The position numbers were made by a program, and so were the translations under genes. The notes under the pieces were generated by a model, which made no database searches, was not told where the DNA came from, and worked only from the letters and a program-made list of their open reading frames with translations. A stretch of DNA of 64,000 nucleotides from Bacillus sp. FJAT-44742 (lineage in GTDB: Bacteria; Bacillota; Bacilli; Bacillales; Marinococcaceae): assembly GCF_002797315.1 (NCBI RefSeq), contig NZ_KZ454936.1, positions 371,133 to 435,132 of the forward strand. The letters are read 5' to 3'. This document shows positions 1 to 11,274 of the stretch, one piece after another (position 1 is the first letter of the stretch; every line of letters begins with the position of its first letter).

Positions 1-280
<280 letters not shown>

Positions 281-520
281 ACGGAGTAATTTTTTCCGAA
301 TCGACGACTAGGACCTTCGGGTCCTGGCCGGACGTTTTGACTTTCATTCGGTTTTGAGAGGATAACTCTCAAAACAGGAACTTTCCTTTAGGGAAAGCAC
401 GTCCTGTGCTTCATCGTTCTTTGAAAACTGGATAACAGAAGAAATAGAGCCAAAAATCACACCGGAGTTTCATGAAAGTGGAACTTTCGAGGCGTGACTT
501 AGAAACAAACCACCTAATAG
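281..520 (+). other. 16S-23S internal transcribed spacer, no tRNA
   Basis: The spacer of about 240 bases carries no tRNA gene, unlike Bacillus operons that hold tRNA-Ile and tRNA-Ala here. A boxA-like antitermination segment (TTCTTTGAAAACTGG, about 416-430) is present, as is normal in Bacillus rRNA spacers. Inverted segments around 305-325 and 355-405 probably form rRNA processing stems. Confidence 0.8.
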
Positions 521-3460
<2,940 letters not shown>

Positions 3461-3539
3461 ACACAAATAGGTGGGCGCCTCGGTGATATACTCTATTTCT
3501 TCTCTGTTATTCAGTTTTGAGAGAACGATGTTCTCTATG

Positions 3540-3656
<117 letters not shown>

Positions 3657-3666
3657 TTTCCAATAT

Positions 3667-3741
3667 TCCACAGTAGCTCAGTGGTAGAGCTATCGGCTGT
3701 TAACCGATCGGTCGCAGGTTCGAATCCTGCCTGTGGAGCCA
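3667..3741 (+). tRNA. tRNA-Asn (GTT)
   Basis: Complete cloverleaf with acceptor TCCACAG / CTGTGGA, anticodon GTT and encoded CCA. First tRNA after 5S. Confidence 0.97.
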
Positions 3742-3742
3742 C

Positions 3743-3835
3743 GGAGAGCTGTCCGAGTGGCCGAAGGAGCACGATTGGAAATCGTGTAGGCGGTTTAAAC
3801 CCGTCTCGAGGGTTCGAATCCCTCGCTCTCCGCCA
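3743..3835 (+). tRNA. tRNA-Ser (GGA)
   Basis: A 93-base class II tRNA with a long variable arm, acceptor GGAGAGC / GCTCTCC, anticodon GGA and encoded CCA. It follows tRNA-Asn by a single base. Confidence 0.97.
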
Positions 3836-3855
3836 TTTTGGATATTGTAGATAGT

Positions 3856-3930
3856 GGCCCGTTGGTCAAGTGGTTAAGACACCGCCCTTTCACGGCGGTA
3901 ACACGGGTTCGAATCCCGTACGGGTCACCA
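3856..3930 (+). tRNA. tRNA-Glu (TTC)
   Basis: Cloverleaf with acceptor GGCCCGT / ACGGGTC, anticodon TTC, T arm GGTTCGAATCC and encoded CCA. Confidence 0.97.
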
Positions 3931-3937
3931 CTTATTT

Positions 3938-4013
3938 GGAGGATTAGCTCAGCTGGGAGAGCACCTGCCTTACAAGCAGGGGGTCGGCAGTTCGATCCTG
4001 TCATCCTCCACCA
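3938..4013 (+). tRNA. tRNA-Val (TAC)
   Basis: Cloverleaf with acceptor GGAGGAT / ATCCTCC, anticodon TAC and encoded CCA. Confidence 0.97.
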
Positions 4014-4029
4014 TATTTTTTAATAATAT

Positions 4030-4106
<77 letters not shown>

Positions 4107-4280
4107 AAATAATTCCCGCTACTACGTCGAGAGACCTCAGCGGCAAGGGAATATCATTAGTGCCCGCCAGGGTGCAACCAATTAAGTTTTTGCTACAACG
4201 TCGAATAAGCGTAAAGCAAAAAAAATAAGTAGTGCTCGAAAGAGTGCAACCAAGTATTTTCACATCTATATTTATAATAT
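4107..4280 (+). repeat. Repeated hairpin spacer between the two fMet genes
   Basis: This spacer holds one clear copy (4174-4252) of a roughly 80-base unit starting GCAACCAATTAAGTTTTTGC, and a more diverged, also self-complementary relative at about 4112-4153 (ATTCCC...GGGAAT). The unit has outer arms TTTTTGCT / AGCAAAAA that can form a hairpin. It ends with GTGCAACCA, resembling the 3' end of tRNA-fMet. Further copies are at 4351-4431 and 4451-4520. Confidence 0.8.
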
Positions 4281-4357
<77 letters not shown>

Positions 4358-4527
4358 ATTAAATTTTTGCTACGACGTCGAATAAGCGTCAAAGCAAAAA
4401 AACATGAGTAGTACTCGGAAGAGTGCAACCAAAAAAATTCCCGCCAGGGTGCAACCAATTAAGTTTTTGCTACGACATCGAATAAGCGTCAAAGCAATAA
4501 AACATAGGAATGCAAACAAATTAATAG
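4358..4527 (+). repeat. Two more copies of the fMet-linked hairpin repeat
   Basis: Copy 2 of the unit starts inside the 3' end of the second fMet gene and runs to about 4431; copy 3 runs from 4451 to about 4520. Both contain the arms TTTTTGCTACGAC and AAGCGTCAAAGCAA with an AATA loop core. Each copy is bounded by GCAACCA, as if derived from successive tRNA 3' ends. No cloverleaf other than the two fMet genes can be drawn here. Confidence 0.8.
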
Positions 4528-4603
4528 GGGCCTGTGGTGTAGCGGTTAACATGCCTGCCTGTCACGCAGGAGATCGCGGGTTCGATCCCCGTCAGGCCCG
4601 CCA
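4528..4603 (+). tRNA. tRNA-Asp (GTC)
   Basis: Cloverleaf with acceptor GGGCCTG / CAGGCCC, anticodon GTC, discriminator G and encoded CCA. Confidence 0.97.
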
Positions 4604-4608
4604 TTTAA

Positions 4609-4684
4609 GGCTCGATAGCTCAGTCGGTAGAGCAGTGGACTGAAAATCCACGTGTCGGCGGTTCGATTCCGTCTCGAGCCACCA
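4609..4684 (+). tRNA. tRNA-Phe (GAA)
   Basis: Cloverleaf with acceptor GGCTCGA / TCGAGCC, anticodon GAA and encoded CCA. Confidence 0.97.
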
Positions 4685-4696
4685 CTTTCATAGTAG

Positions 4697-4772
<76 letters not shown>

Positions 4773-4856
4773 CTTTTACTATAAGCATATTGGAAACAAA
4801 GTGATTAATGTTATTATAAGTAAGCCAGTTTATAGTAAATCTACCAAGAAATACAC

Positions 4857-4885
4857 TTGACGATAAAGTAAATGTTTTGTAATAT
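4857..4885 (+). promoter_or_regulatory. Sigma-A promoter inside the tRNA cluster
   Basis: TTGACG (4857-4862), a 17-base spacer and TATAAT-like TAATAT (4880-4885) lie in the 129-base gap between tRNA-Thr and tRNA-Tyr. The distance from the -10 box to the tRNA-Tyr 5' end (17 bases) would place transcription start just before the tRNA, so the second half of the cluster can be transcribed apart from the rRNA operon. Confidence 0.7.
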
Positions 4886-4901
4886 ATTTATTGTCCCTTT
4901 T

Positions 4902-4987
4902 GGAGGGGTAGCGAAGTTGGCCAAACGCGGCAGACTGTAAATCTGCTCCCTCTGGGTTCGGCGGTTCGAGTCCGTCCCCCTCCACCA
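4902..4987 (+). tRNA. tRNA-Tyr (GTA)
   Basis: An 86-base class II tRNA with long variable arm, acceptor GGAGGGG / CCCCTCC, anticodon GTA and encoded CCA. Confidence 0.97.
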
Positions 4988-4997
4988 TCTATTTAAT

Positions 4998-5071
4998 AGG
5001 GGTATAGTTTAATGGTAAAACGAAGGTCTCCAAAACCTTTGATGTGGGTTCGATTCCTACTACCCCTGCCA
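4998..5071 (+). tRNA. tRNA-Trp (CCA)
   Basis: Cloverleaf with acceptor AGGGGTA / TACCCCT, anticodon CCA, discriminator G and encoded CCA end. Confidence 0.97.
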
Positions 5072-5086
5072 TTATCTTACTCATAT

Positions 5087-5163
5087 GGCGGTTGTGGCGA
5101 AGTGGTTAACGCACCGGATTGTGGCTCCGGCACTCGTGGGTTCGATTCCCATCAATCGCCCCA
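5087..5163 (+). tRNA. tRNA-His (GTG)
   Basis: Anticodon GTG. The acceptor is best drawn GCGGTTG / CAATCGC with an encoded extra 5' G (G-1) facing C73, the identity element of histidine tRNA, followed by encoded CCA. Confidence 0.96.
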
Positions 5164-5170
5164 TAGATTT

Positions 5171-5245
5171 TGGGCTATAGCCAAGCGGTAAGGCAGCGGA
5201 TTTTGATTCCGTCATGCGCTGGTTCGAATCCAGCTAGCCCAGCCA
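5171..5245 (+). tRNA. tRNA-Gln (TTG)
   Basis: Cloverleaf with acceptor TGGGCTA / TAGCCCA, anticodon TTG and encoded CCA. Confidence 0.97.
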
Positions 5246-5249
5246 TTTC

Positions 5250-5324
5250 GCGGAAGTAGTTCAGTGGTAGAACACCACCTTGCCAAGGTGGGGGTCGCGG
5301 GTTCGAATCCCGTCTTCCGCTCCA
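5250..5324 (+). tRNA. tRNA-Gly (GCC)
   Basis: Cloverleaf with acceptor GCGGAAG / CTTCCGC, anticodon GCC and encoded CCA. Confidence 0.97.
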
Positions 5325-5370
5325 TTTTCATATTGTATAGTCCTTGTGCATATAATGAAAACATGCACAT

Positions 5371-5445
5371 GGCGGCATAGCCAAGTGGTAAGGCACGGGT
5401 CTGCAAAACCCTTATTCCCCGGTTCGAATCCGGGTGCCGCCTCCA
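5371..5445 (+). tRNA. tRNA-Cys (GCA)
   Basis: Cloverleaf with acceptor GGCGGCA / TGCCGCC, anticodon GCA and encoded CCA. Confidence 0.97.
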
Positions 5446-5460
5446 ACTTAGGTAACAGCT

Positions 5461-5549
5461 GCCGGGGTGGTGGAATTGGCAGACACACAGGACTTAAAAT
5501 CCTGCGGTTGGTTTCAACCGTGCCGGTTCGAGTCCGGCCCTCGGCACCA
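5461..5549 (+). tRNA. tRNA-Leu (TAA)
   Basis: An 89-base class II tRNA with a long variable arm, anticodon TAA and encoded CCA. Acceptor GCCGGGG / CCTCGGC contains G-T pairing. Confidence 0.97.
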
Positions 5550-5575
5550 TTTATTTAACTGAATATGTATATTAA

Positions 5576-5660
5576 GCCGGTGTGGCGGAATTGGCAGACG
5601 CGCACGACTCAAAATCGTGTTCCTTATGGAGTGTCGGTTCGACCCCGACCACCGGTACCA
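5576..5660 (+). tRNA. tRNA-Leu (CAA)
   Basis: An 85-base class II tRNA with long variable arm, acceptor GCCGGTG / CACCGGT, anticodon CAA and encoded CCA. Last tRNA of the cluster. Confidence 0.96.
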
Positions 5661-5685
5661 TACATATTACATAACTCTTTAAGTC

Positions 5686-5717
5686 AAGGCTTCTCACAAT
5701 AGTGGGAAGTCTTTTTT
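5686..5717 (+). terminator. Intrinsic terminator of the rRNA-tRNA operon
   Basis: Hairpin GGCTTCTCAC / GTGGGAAGTC with an AATA loop followed by six T (5712-5717). It lies 25 bases after the last tRNA. The group II intron remnant begins at the next base, which is the known target preference of group IIC introns. Confidence 0.88.
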
Positions 5718-6611
5718 GTGGGTCCGGAGTGTCTGGCAGCTATGTGGTGAAAGTCCACTACGGCATGGTAATGGGAGTCGTTAGCGAATGGGAAGGGTGT
5801 CCAGTGCGACCCGGAATCTGAAGAAAGCCGGACGTAATCACACGCGGTAACGAACAGAAACAGGATACAAGGCTGAAGCGGAAAGGATGAGTTTGCACAA
5901 CAAGATAAAATCCTACATTGCCCGAACTCCGCACAGTAAATACCGCACCCACGGGTGGAAAGCGGTCAGACTTACCCGGGGAGGTCTTATCAGGGTTTCT
6001 ACGAAGGAGAAATTCCTTACAGGGATAACGATGCCAGCGATGGGATTGTGAATGATAAGAAGTCAACAGAGACCATAGTAGTCACATACACTTCGTAACG
6101 AAGGGTCGAACAATAAGAATCACTGACAAGCTTGGAGGTGTGGAGAATGCAACGAGCAAAGACAACATCGAAAGATGGATGCCTGCGGGAGGGTACGCTG
6201 GAAGCGAAGAGTAATGCTTGAGTGTGCAGTGTTCTTCGCGGCTGGGTTGCATACCATGGGGGATCTCCAGGATGATGAACTATGTTCATAATATCTCCCA
6301 GTGGGTGAGAAGAAGGATCAGACAGTTAATCTGAAAAAGGTGGAAGAAAGTGAAAACCAGATATCGAAGTTTGATCAAGCTGAAAGTTCCCAGAGATAAG
6401 GCATGGGAATGGGCTAATACCCGCAAGGGCTACTGGTGAATATCAAAGTCCTTTATTCTACATCGTGCCATCACAAAAGAAGTCCTGCAAAAAGCAGGAC
6501 TTCTAAACATGGAAGCTTTTTATAAGAAAATGCATGAAAGGCATAACCGCCGTATACGAGATCCGTATATACGGTGGTGTGAGAGGATGGAGAGGCAAAC
6601 CCTCCTCCTAC
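5718..6611 (+). mobile_element. Group IIC-type intron, decayed
   Basis: The RNA part of a group II intron is recognisable. It opens with GTGGGTCCGG immediately after the terminator T-run, followed by the domain I segments (GGTGAAAGTCC, AGGGTGTCC, GGAATCTGAAG), GGATGAGTTTGC and TTACCCGGGGAGGTCT, which resemble (from memory) the Oceanobacillus iheyensis group IIC intron. Domain V is at 6546-6578, with 11-bp arms starting ACCGCCGTATA, and a domain VI-like hairpin follows. The 3' end is placed at a terminal TAC near 6611. Domain IV carries only fragments of the intron-encoded protein, so the element cannot move by its own protein, though splicing could in principle persist. Confidence 0.85.
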
Positions 6612-6634
6612 TGCTTCATTTGATTCCATTTTAA
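6147..6634 (+). pseudogene. Gutted intron-encoded reverse transcriptase/maturase
   Basis: A start with a GGAGGTG ribosome site at 6147 opens a 24-codon N-terminal piece (MQRAKTTSKDGC...) ending in TGA at 6219. About 70 bases later the frame resumes with the maturase (domain X) end: the peptides KVKTRYRSLIKLKVPRDKAW and EWANTRKGYW are typical of group II maturases. Two in-frame TGA codons interrupt it (6332 and 6437), at positions where Trp and Arg would be expected. The whole fingers and palm region with the YADD motif is deleted. The reading runs through domain V to a stop near 6634. Confidence 0.82.
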
Positions 6635-6888
6635 ACGTTTCAAAGTGAATCATTAAGTATAGTGGGTACAACACCCCATAACTAAAATGAGAATTTATAA
6701 ATTTCCATGTGAGGAAATCTGACATCTGTAGACCCTGGAAAATAGGCAAATGTGTTTTTTTATATATAATTATTCTAAAAAATATCAAATATTTTGTTTA
6801 AAGTGTACAATGACTTTCGTTTTCCCCCCCAGTATTATGAACACTAATCAAGGATAACAACTTTAGACTTCTACTGGGGGATATAGAA

Positions 6889-8313
6889 ATGAATACAGAA
6901 AGTGAAACAAAAAGTGAAACAAAAAGAAAAAAGTTTCAGATGCCGCACATCTATGTTATATTGTTCATTCTTATGGCTCTTGCAGCTATTTCAACACATC
7001 TCATTCCTGCTGGTGAGTTTGAACGGATTACTGGACCGGAGGGAAGGGAGTCTATCGATCCAGAATCGTATACTCAGGTAGATGCATCACCTGCTGGTGT
7101 TGAGGAATTCATGCTCGCCATACCAAGAGGATTAGTGGAAGCAGGAGAAGTAGTCTTTTTTACTCTTATTATTGGCGGCATGTTTATGGTTCTTCGTAAA
7201 ACCGGCATTATTGAAATAGGGGTAAACAAGCTGACAACAGCTTTTTCAACGAAAAGTACTGCAGTAATTCCGGTTCTAATGATCGCTTTTGCTGCCGTCT
7301 GCGGAGTTATCGGCACACAGGAGCTAAGCTTAGTGTATGTTCCAGTTATTATTCCGCTTTTAATAGCTTTAGGCTATGATTCTATGGTGGCAGCAGCTGT
7401 AGCTCTTATAGCAACGACTGCTGGGTTTATGACCGGATTTCTTAATCCAATTAACACGGGGCTTGGACAGCAAATAGCGGAAGTCCCTTTGTATTCAGGA
7501 ATAGAGCTTCGGCTGATAGCTCTTGTAGTTATCTTAGGAGTGGGGATTATCTATGTCATTCGTTATGCTAAAAAGGTACAAGCCAATCCAGAAAGCAGTC
7601 TGGTCTATGAAGAAGATAGAGAAAAACGTGAAACTTACTCAAATCCTGATGAATCAAAAAGTAGAAGATTTACTCCAAGGCAGAAAGGAGCTGGCGTCTT
7701 TTTAATTGGCTTTTTTGCCATTCTGATATATGGAGTCATTGCTCAAGGATGGTTCATGCTGGAAATGTCAGGCCTTTTCATTGTTATGGGAATTGTGGTA
7801 GGTATGGCAGCCGGTTTAACAGCAGCTCAGGTTTGTGAAGGCTTTAATCAAGGATTTCGCGAGGTATTAGTGGGAGCAATTATCGTTGGAGTCGCAAGAT
7901 CAGTAGCCGTTGTTATGGAGGACGGCCAGGTGATGGATACGCTCATTTATAACTTAGGAGCAGTGGTAGGTCAATTTCCTGGAACCTTAAGCGCAATAGG
8001 GATGTTTATGTCTCAACTACTGTTTAACTTCCTCGTACCTTCTGGCAGCGGACAGGCTCTGGTAACGATGCCTATTATGGCTCCTCTTTCTGATATGATT
8101 GGGGTGACCAGACAAACTGCTGTACTTGCCTTTCAATTTGGCGATGGCTTAGGAAACATTCTTTTTCCTACTTCAGGTTATTTTATGGCTACTCTTGTTC
8201 TGGCAGGGGTAAGCTGGCATAAGTGGGTAAAGTTCTATTTTCCTTTATTCTTAATATGGGCCGCGATTGCAGCTGTATTTCTCATTATCGCCCAAGTCAT
8301 TCAATGGCAGTAA
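6889..8313 (+). CDS. YfcC-family ion/dicarboxylate-type permease
   Basis: A 474-residue integral membrane protein of the YfcC family (ion transporter superfamily, related to DcuC/ArcD carriers). The charged N-terminus (1-19) is followed by a first membrane helix near 20-40, the periplasmic GEFERI segment common to the family, and about 11 further hydrophobic segments; the GFLNPINTGLGQQIAEVPLY motif near 190 and NFLVPSGSGQALVTMPIMAP near 385 are the paired family signatures. A charged loop near 240-275 splits the two halves. The ATG is preceded by CTGGGGG. The gene stands alone between the intron remnant and a terminator; the substrate (basic amino acid or C4-dicarboxylate) cannot be told from sequence. 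Confidence 0.87.
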   Translation: MNTESETKSETKRKKFQMPHIYVILFILMALAAISTHLIPAGEFERITGPEGRESIDPESYTQVDASPAGVEEFMLAIPRGLVEAGEVVFFTLIIGGMFMVLRKTGIIEIGVNKLTTAFSTKSTAVIPVLMIAFAAVCGVIGTQELSLVYVPVIIPLLIALGYDSMVAAAVALIATTAGFMTGFLNPINTGLGQQIAEVPLYSGIELRLIALVVILGVGIIYVIRYAKKVQANPESSLVYEEDREKRETYSNPDESKSRRFTPRQKGAGVFLIGFFAILIYGVIAQGWFMLEMSGLFIVMGIVVGMAAGLTAAQVCEGFNQGFREVLVGAIIVGVARSVAVVMEDGQVMDTLIYNLGAVVGQFPGTLSAIGMFMSQLLFNFLVPSGSGQALVTMPIMAPLSDMIGVTRQTAVLAFQFGDGLGNILFPTSGYFMATLVLAGVSWHKWVKFYFPLFLIWAAIAAVFLIIAQVIQWQ

Positions 8314-8370
8314 CCTTACGCCCTAGAAAGAAAGAACAGCCTTTTTGATAGATTATTAAAAAATTATATT

Positions 8371-8405
8371 AAAACCCGTTCCTGATTATGGGAACGGGTT
8401 TGTTT
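8371..8405. terminator. Bidirectional terminator between yfcC-like and L,D-transpeptidase genes
   Basis: Perfect hairpin AACCCGTTCC / GGAACGGGTT with A-tract before and T-tract after; serves the converging genes at 6889 and 9404. Confidence 0.88.
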
Positions 8406-9404
8406 TTATTTACTGTTAATTACTTTAATAGTCTGTGGTCCGGCAACGCCATCGACTTTCAACTTGTTGGCTTTTTGGAAGCTCTTCACTGCCGCTTCTG
8501 TGGCAGGACCGAATTTCCCGTCAGCACCTCTTGTGTTAAAGCCAAGACTGGTCAGTTTCTGCTGAAGCTTTTTCACTTCGCTTCCGCTGCTTCCTTTTCT
8601 TAGTGTACCGCTTTTAATTTGAGTGGAAGTGGATGGAGACTTATTGACGGTTTTACTCTGGTTTGCTAAAAGGTTTTTCGTCTGAGTGCCTACAACCCCA
8701 TCGGCTTTGAGCTTATTAGCCTTCTGGAACTTTTTCACAGCATCCTCGGTTCCTTTTCCAAATATGCCATCTGCAGAAACCTTGTAACCTGCAGCACTCA
8801 ACTGTCGTTGAATTTCTTTTACTGCTTCTCCTTTGCTTCCTCGTTTAAGTGTTCCGCTTGTAGTGCCTCCTGGACTGGAAGGGCTGCTGCTTCCATTTAT
8901 TTTGTACCCATTATTCTTTGCAATTGTATCAAAAGACTGGCTGGATGTAGTAATGACAACAGGAGTGTTTACTTTTACCCGGCTGAAAAGCCATTCCACT
9001 TCATTGTTATGCATTCTGACACAGCCTGCGCTTGCATAAGTACCAATGGAAGAGGGATTGTTATTTCCGTGGATGGCATATGTGTTTCCGTTGGTTCCTC
9101 TGGCGTTAAGGCCAATCCAGCGCTTTCCTAAAGGGTTTTTTGGATCGCCGCCGGCAATATTGCCTTTATAATACGGGCGGTTCACAATTTTATTGACTAC
9201 TTTGTGTTTTCCTTCAGGTGTTAAATTAGAACTCCGTCCGGTAGCTACACTGAACGTCCGGACTAATTTGTTGCTTTCATAAAATGCGAGCTGATTCGTT
9301 GCTTTGTTAATGACAATCATTTGACCAGTAGATGCTGATGTAGTTGGAACTTGCCACAGTAAAAACAGAAGTCCAACCAGTATGCAGGCGAGAACCTTTT
9401 TCAA
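8406..9404 (-). CDS. Secreted L,D-transpeptidase with two peptidoglycan-binding repeats
   Basis: A 332-residue exported cell-wall enzyme that makes 3-3 type cross-links or attaches peptides to peptidoglycan. A signal peptide covers about residues 1-24 (MKKVLACILVGLLFLLWQVP). A YkuD L,D-transpeptidase domain follows (about 26-155), with the catalytic signature His-Gly-Asn...Ser-Ala-Gly-Cys-Val-Arg-Met near residues 113-130. Two PG_binding_1 repeats (about 183-247 and 265-330) carry the G-x-D-G-x-F/V-G motif and are joined by Ser/Gly-rich linkers. The start codon is TTG (9404), chosen because GAGGGG lies just upstream and the signal peptide starts there. Monocistronic. Confidence 0.93.
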   Translation of the reverse strand: MKKVLACILVGLLFLLWQVPTTSASTGQMIVINKATNQLAFYESNKLVRTFSVATGRSSNLTPEGKHKVVNKIVNRPYYKGNIAGGDPKNPLGKRWIGLNARGTNGNTYAIHGNNNPSSIGTYASAGCVRMHNNEVEWLFSRVKVNTPVVITTSSQSFDTIAKNNGYKINGSSSPSSPGGTTSGTLKRGSKGEAVKEIQRQLSAAGYKVSADGIFGKGTEDAVKKFQKANKLKADGVVGTQTKNLLANQSKTVNKSPSTSTQIKSGTLRKGSSGSEVKKLQQKLTSLGFNTRGADGKFGPATEAAVKSFQKANKLKVDGVAGPQTIKVINSK

Positions 9405-9949
9405 CCTACACCCCTCTTTTCCTATTTAATAACCACACGTCAATGTATGCATAAAGGCAGATAGAATTGTCATTTTACTAAAATAAAATAAAAACTATAT
9501 AAAGAACAAAAGCATAAAAGTCACAAGGAAGGATTCTTCTGTCATTAAGGGGCGTTCGATTTAGGAAAATGAAGGGATTGATTCATGGTAGCTGCTCCTT
9601 TCTAAGGGTGATTCTATCACTTTTGTTCTACAACAAGAACTGAACAAGTTCATTATATGGCACAATATGAGCAACTTCAATGAAAAAAATAAGTTAAAAA
9701 TCTAGTGGTTTTTGCAAAAATTTACAAGGCGCAGCGGGGATTTTAGCTTATTATGGTTATTAAAAAGAAAAAAGAAGAATCCTGAAAGCATGAAACGAGA
9801 CCCAGCCTCTAATGAAAGGAGGCTGGGTCATTTATGTTACATCTATGTTACAAATGAGAGTGGTGCCAGGCACCCTATATTGGGTAATTTTTATGTTTTT
9901 GGTTACTCTATGAAGACTTGATAATTCTTTTATGGAAGGAGTTCATGTT
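9405..9949. other. 545-base intergenic region with terminator-like hairpin
   Basis: Divergent region between the L,D-transpeptidase and OFA-transporter genes. It holds a strong hairpin at 9799-9839 and a short palindrome GGTGCCAGGCACC at 9862-9874. No convincing gene: the 69-codon open frame at 9712 lacks a ribosome site and spans the hairpin. Confidence 0.6.
9799..9839. terminator. Strong hairpin, probable terminator
   Basis: An 11-bp or longer stem, GACCCAGCCTC / GAGGCTGGGTC, with a short loop. The T-run after it is short (ATTTAT), so it may be a relic terminator of a lost gene; it sits about 110 bases upstream of the OFA transporter start. Confidence 0.5.
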
Positions 9950-11206
9950 ATGAAGCAAAAAAACCGGTGGTTGATTGCGTTGTCTGCTGTATTTATACAC
10001 CTCTCCATTGGATCTATTTATGCGTACAGTGTGTTCCAAACCCCCTTGTATGAGGAACTGGGCTGGGGCGGGGCAACAGTGACGATAGCCTTTACGCTGG
10101 CCATCTTTTTCCTTGGCATTTCAGCTGCCTTTTTTGGAAGGTTTGTTGAAAAACGTGGTCCCAGGGTATCGGCCTTTTTAGCAGCTGTTCTATTTGGTGC
10201 AGGCTTAATTGGCGCAGGATTTTCCATAGGAATCGGATCGTTATATGGCTTTTATTTTACCTACGGGATCCTTGGAGGGATCGGTCTTGGCATTGGATAC
10301 ATCTCTCCGGTGTCTACTCTGGTGAAATGGTTTCCTGACAGAAGGGGGCTTGCTACAGGGATGGCGGTGTTTGGTTTTGGAGCAGGCTCTTTAATTGCCA
10401 GTCCAGTAGCTGCAAGGCTCATTGAAGGAATGGGGGTGGCCAATACTCTGTACCTGTTAGGAGCTGTTTACTTTGTTTTGATGTCTCTGGGCGCATGGTA
10501 CATTGCCCGGCCTCCAGAGGATTGGATGCCTGCAGCAGCTAAAGAGAAAAAAGACGACGGCGAGGTTGAAAAAAGAGAAGATCTGGCTCAGTTAACAGCT
10601 AATGAAGCCATAAAAACAAAACGTTTCTGGCTGCTATGGTGGATGATGCTTATAAATATATCCGCAGGAATCATGTTAATTGCTGTGGCTTCACCTATGG
10701 CTCAGGAGTTAGTTGGAATGACGGCTATGGCAGCTGCTACTGTAGTTGGGGTTATGGGGCTCTTTAATGGTGGTGGTCGTATTATTTGGTCTACTCTTTC
10801 GGATTATATCGGGAGGCCTAATATATTCTTAATTTTCTTCGGTGTTCAGCTGGTTTCCTTTATGATCCTGCCCATGGTGGGTAATGCTCTTATCTTCCAG
10901 ATTTTAATGTACCTTATTGTTTCTATATACGGAGGAGGCTTTGCCACACTGCCGGCATTTATAGGTGACATGTTTGGTACAAAACAGCTTGGAGCCATAC
11001 ACGGTTATCTCCTGACTTCATGGGCAGTGGCGGGTGTTGTAGGCCCTATGATTGTTTCATTTATAAGGGAAGCGACAAACGCTTATACTACGACCTTCTA
11101 TGTCTTTGCTTTTTTAATTGCAACTGCTCTTGGTACAGCCTTTTTGATCAAGCGGGATATTCAAGGAATTCAGAAAGAAAAGCTGAAATTAGCAAATCAG
11201 AGCTGA
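9950..11206 (+). CDS. OFA-family MFS transporter (oxalate/formate antiporter type)
   Basis: A 418-residue, 12-helix major facilitator of the oxalate:formate antiporter family. The N-terminal signature SIYAYSVFQTPL (about residues 20-31), the loop motif FGRFVEKRGPR between helices 2 and 3, and GIGYISPVSTLVKWFPDRRG near 118-137 are family hallmarks. A longer reading from 9932 is possible, but the GGAAGGAG ribosome site lies inside it and points to the ATG at 9950. It precedes formate dehydrogenase by 68 bases on the same strand, so formate or a related small carboxylate is the likely cargo (inference from context). Confidence 0.88.
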   Translation: MKQKNRWLIALSAVFIHLSIGSIYAYSVFQTPLYEELGWGGATVTIAFTLAIFFLGISAAFFGRFVEKRGPRVSAFLAAVLFGAGLIGAGFSIGIGSLYGFYFTYGILGGIGLGIGYISPVSTLVKWFPDRRGLATGMAVFGFGAGSLIASPVAARLIEGMGVANTLYLLGAVYFVLMSLGAWYIARPPEDWMPAAAKEKKDDGEVEKREDLAQLTANEAIKTKRFWLLWWMMLINISAGIMLIAVASPMAQELVGMTAMAAATVVGVMGLFNGGGRIIWSTLSDYIGRPNIFLIFFGVQLVSFMILPMVGNALIFQILMYLIVSIYGGGFATLPAFIGDMFGTKQLGAIHGYLLTSWAVAGVVGPMIVSFIREATNAYTTTFYVFAFLIATALGTAFLIKRDIQGIQKEKLKLANQS

Positions 11207-11274
11207 CAGCTTTCATTGTATAATGCAAAAAAAACAGGGAAATATTTTACTAAGAAATTGTTGGAAAGCAGGTG

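Noticed and set aside
9712-9921. 69-codon frame upstream of the OFA transporter
   Set aside because: No ribosome site, and it spans a strong terminator-like hairpin.
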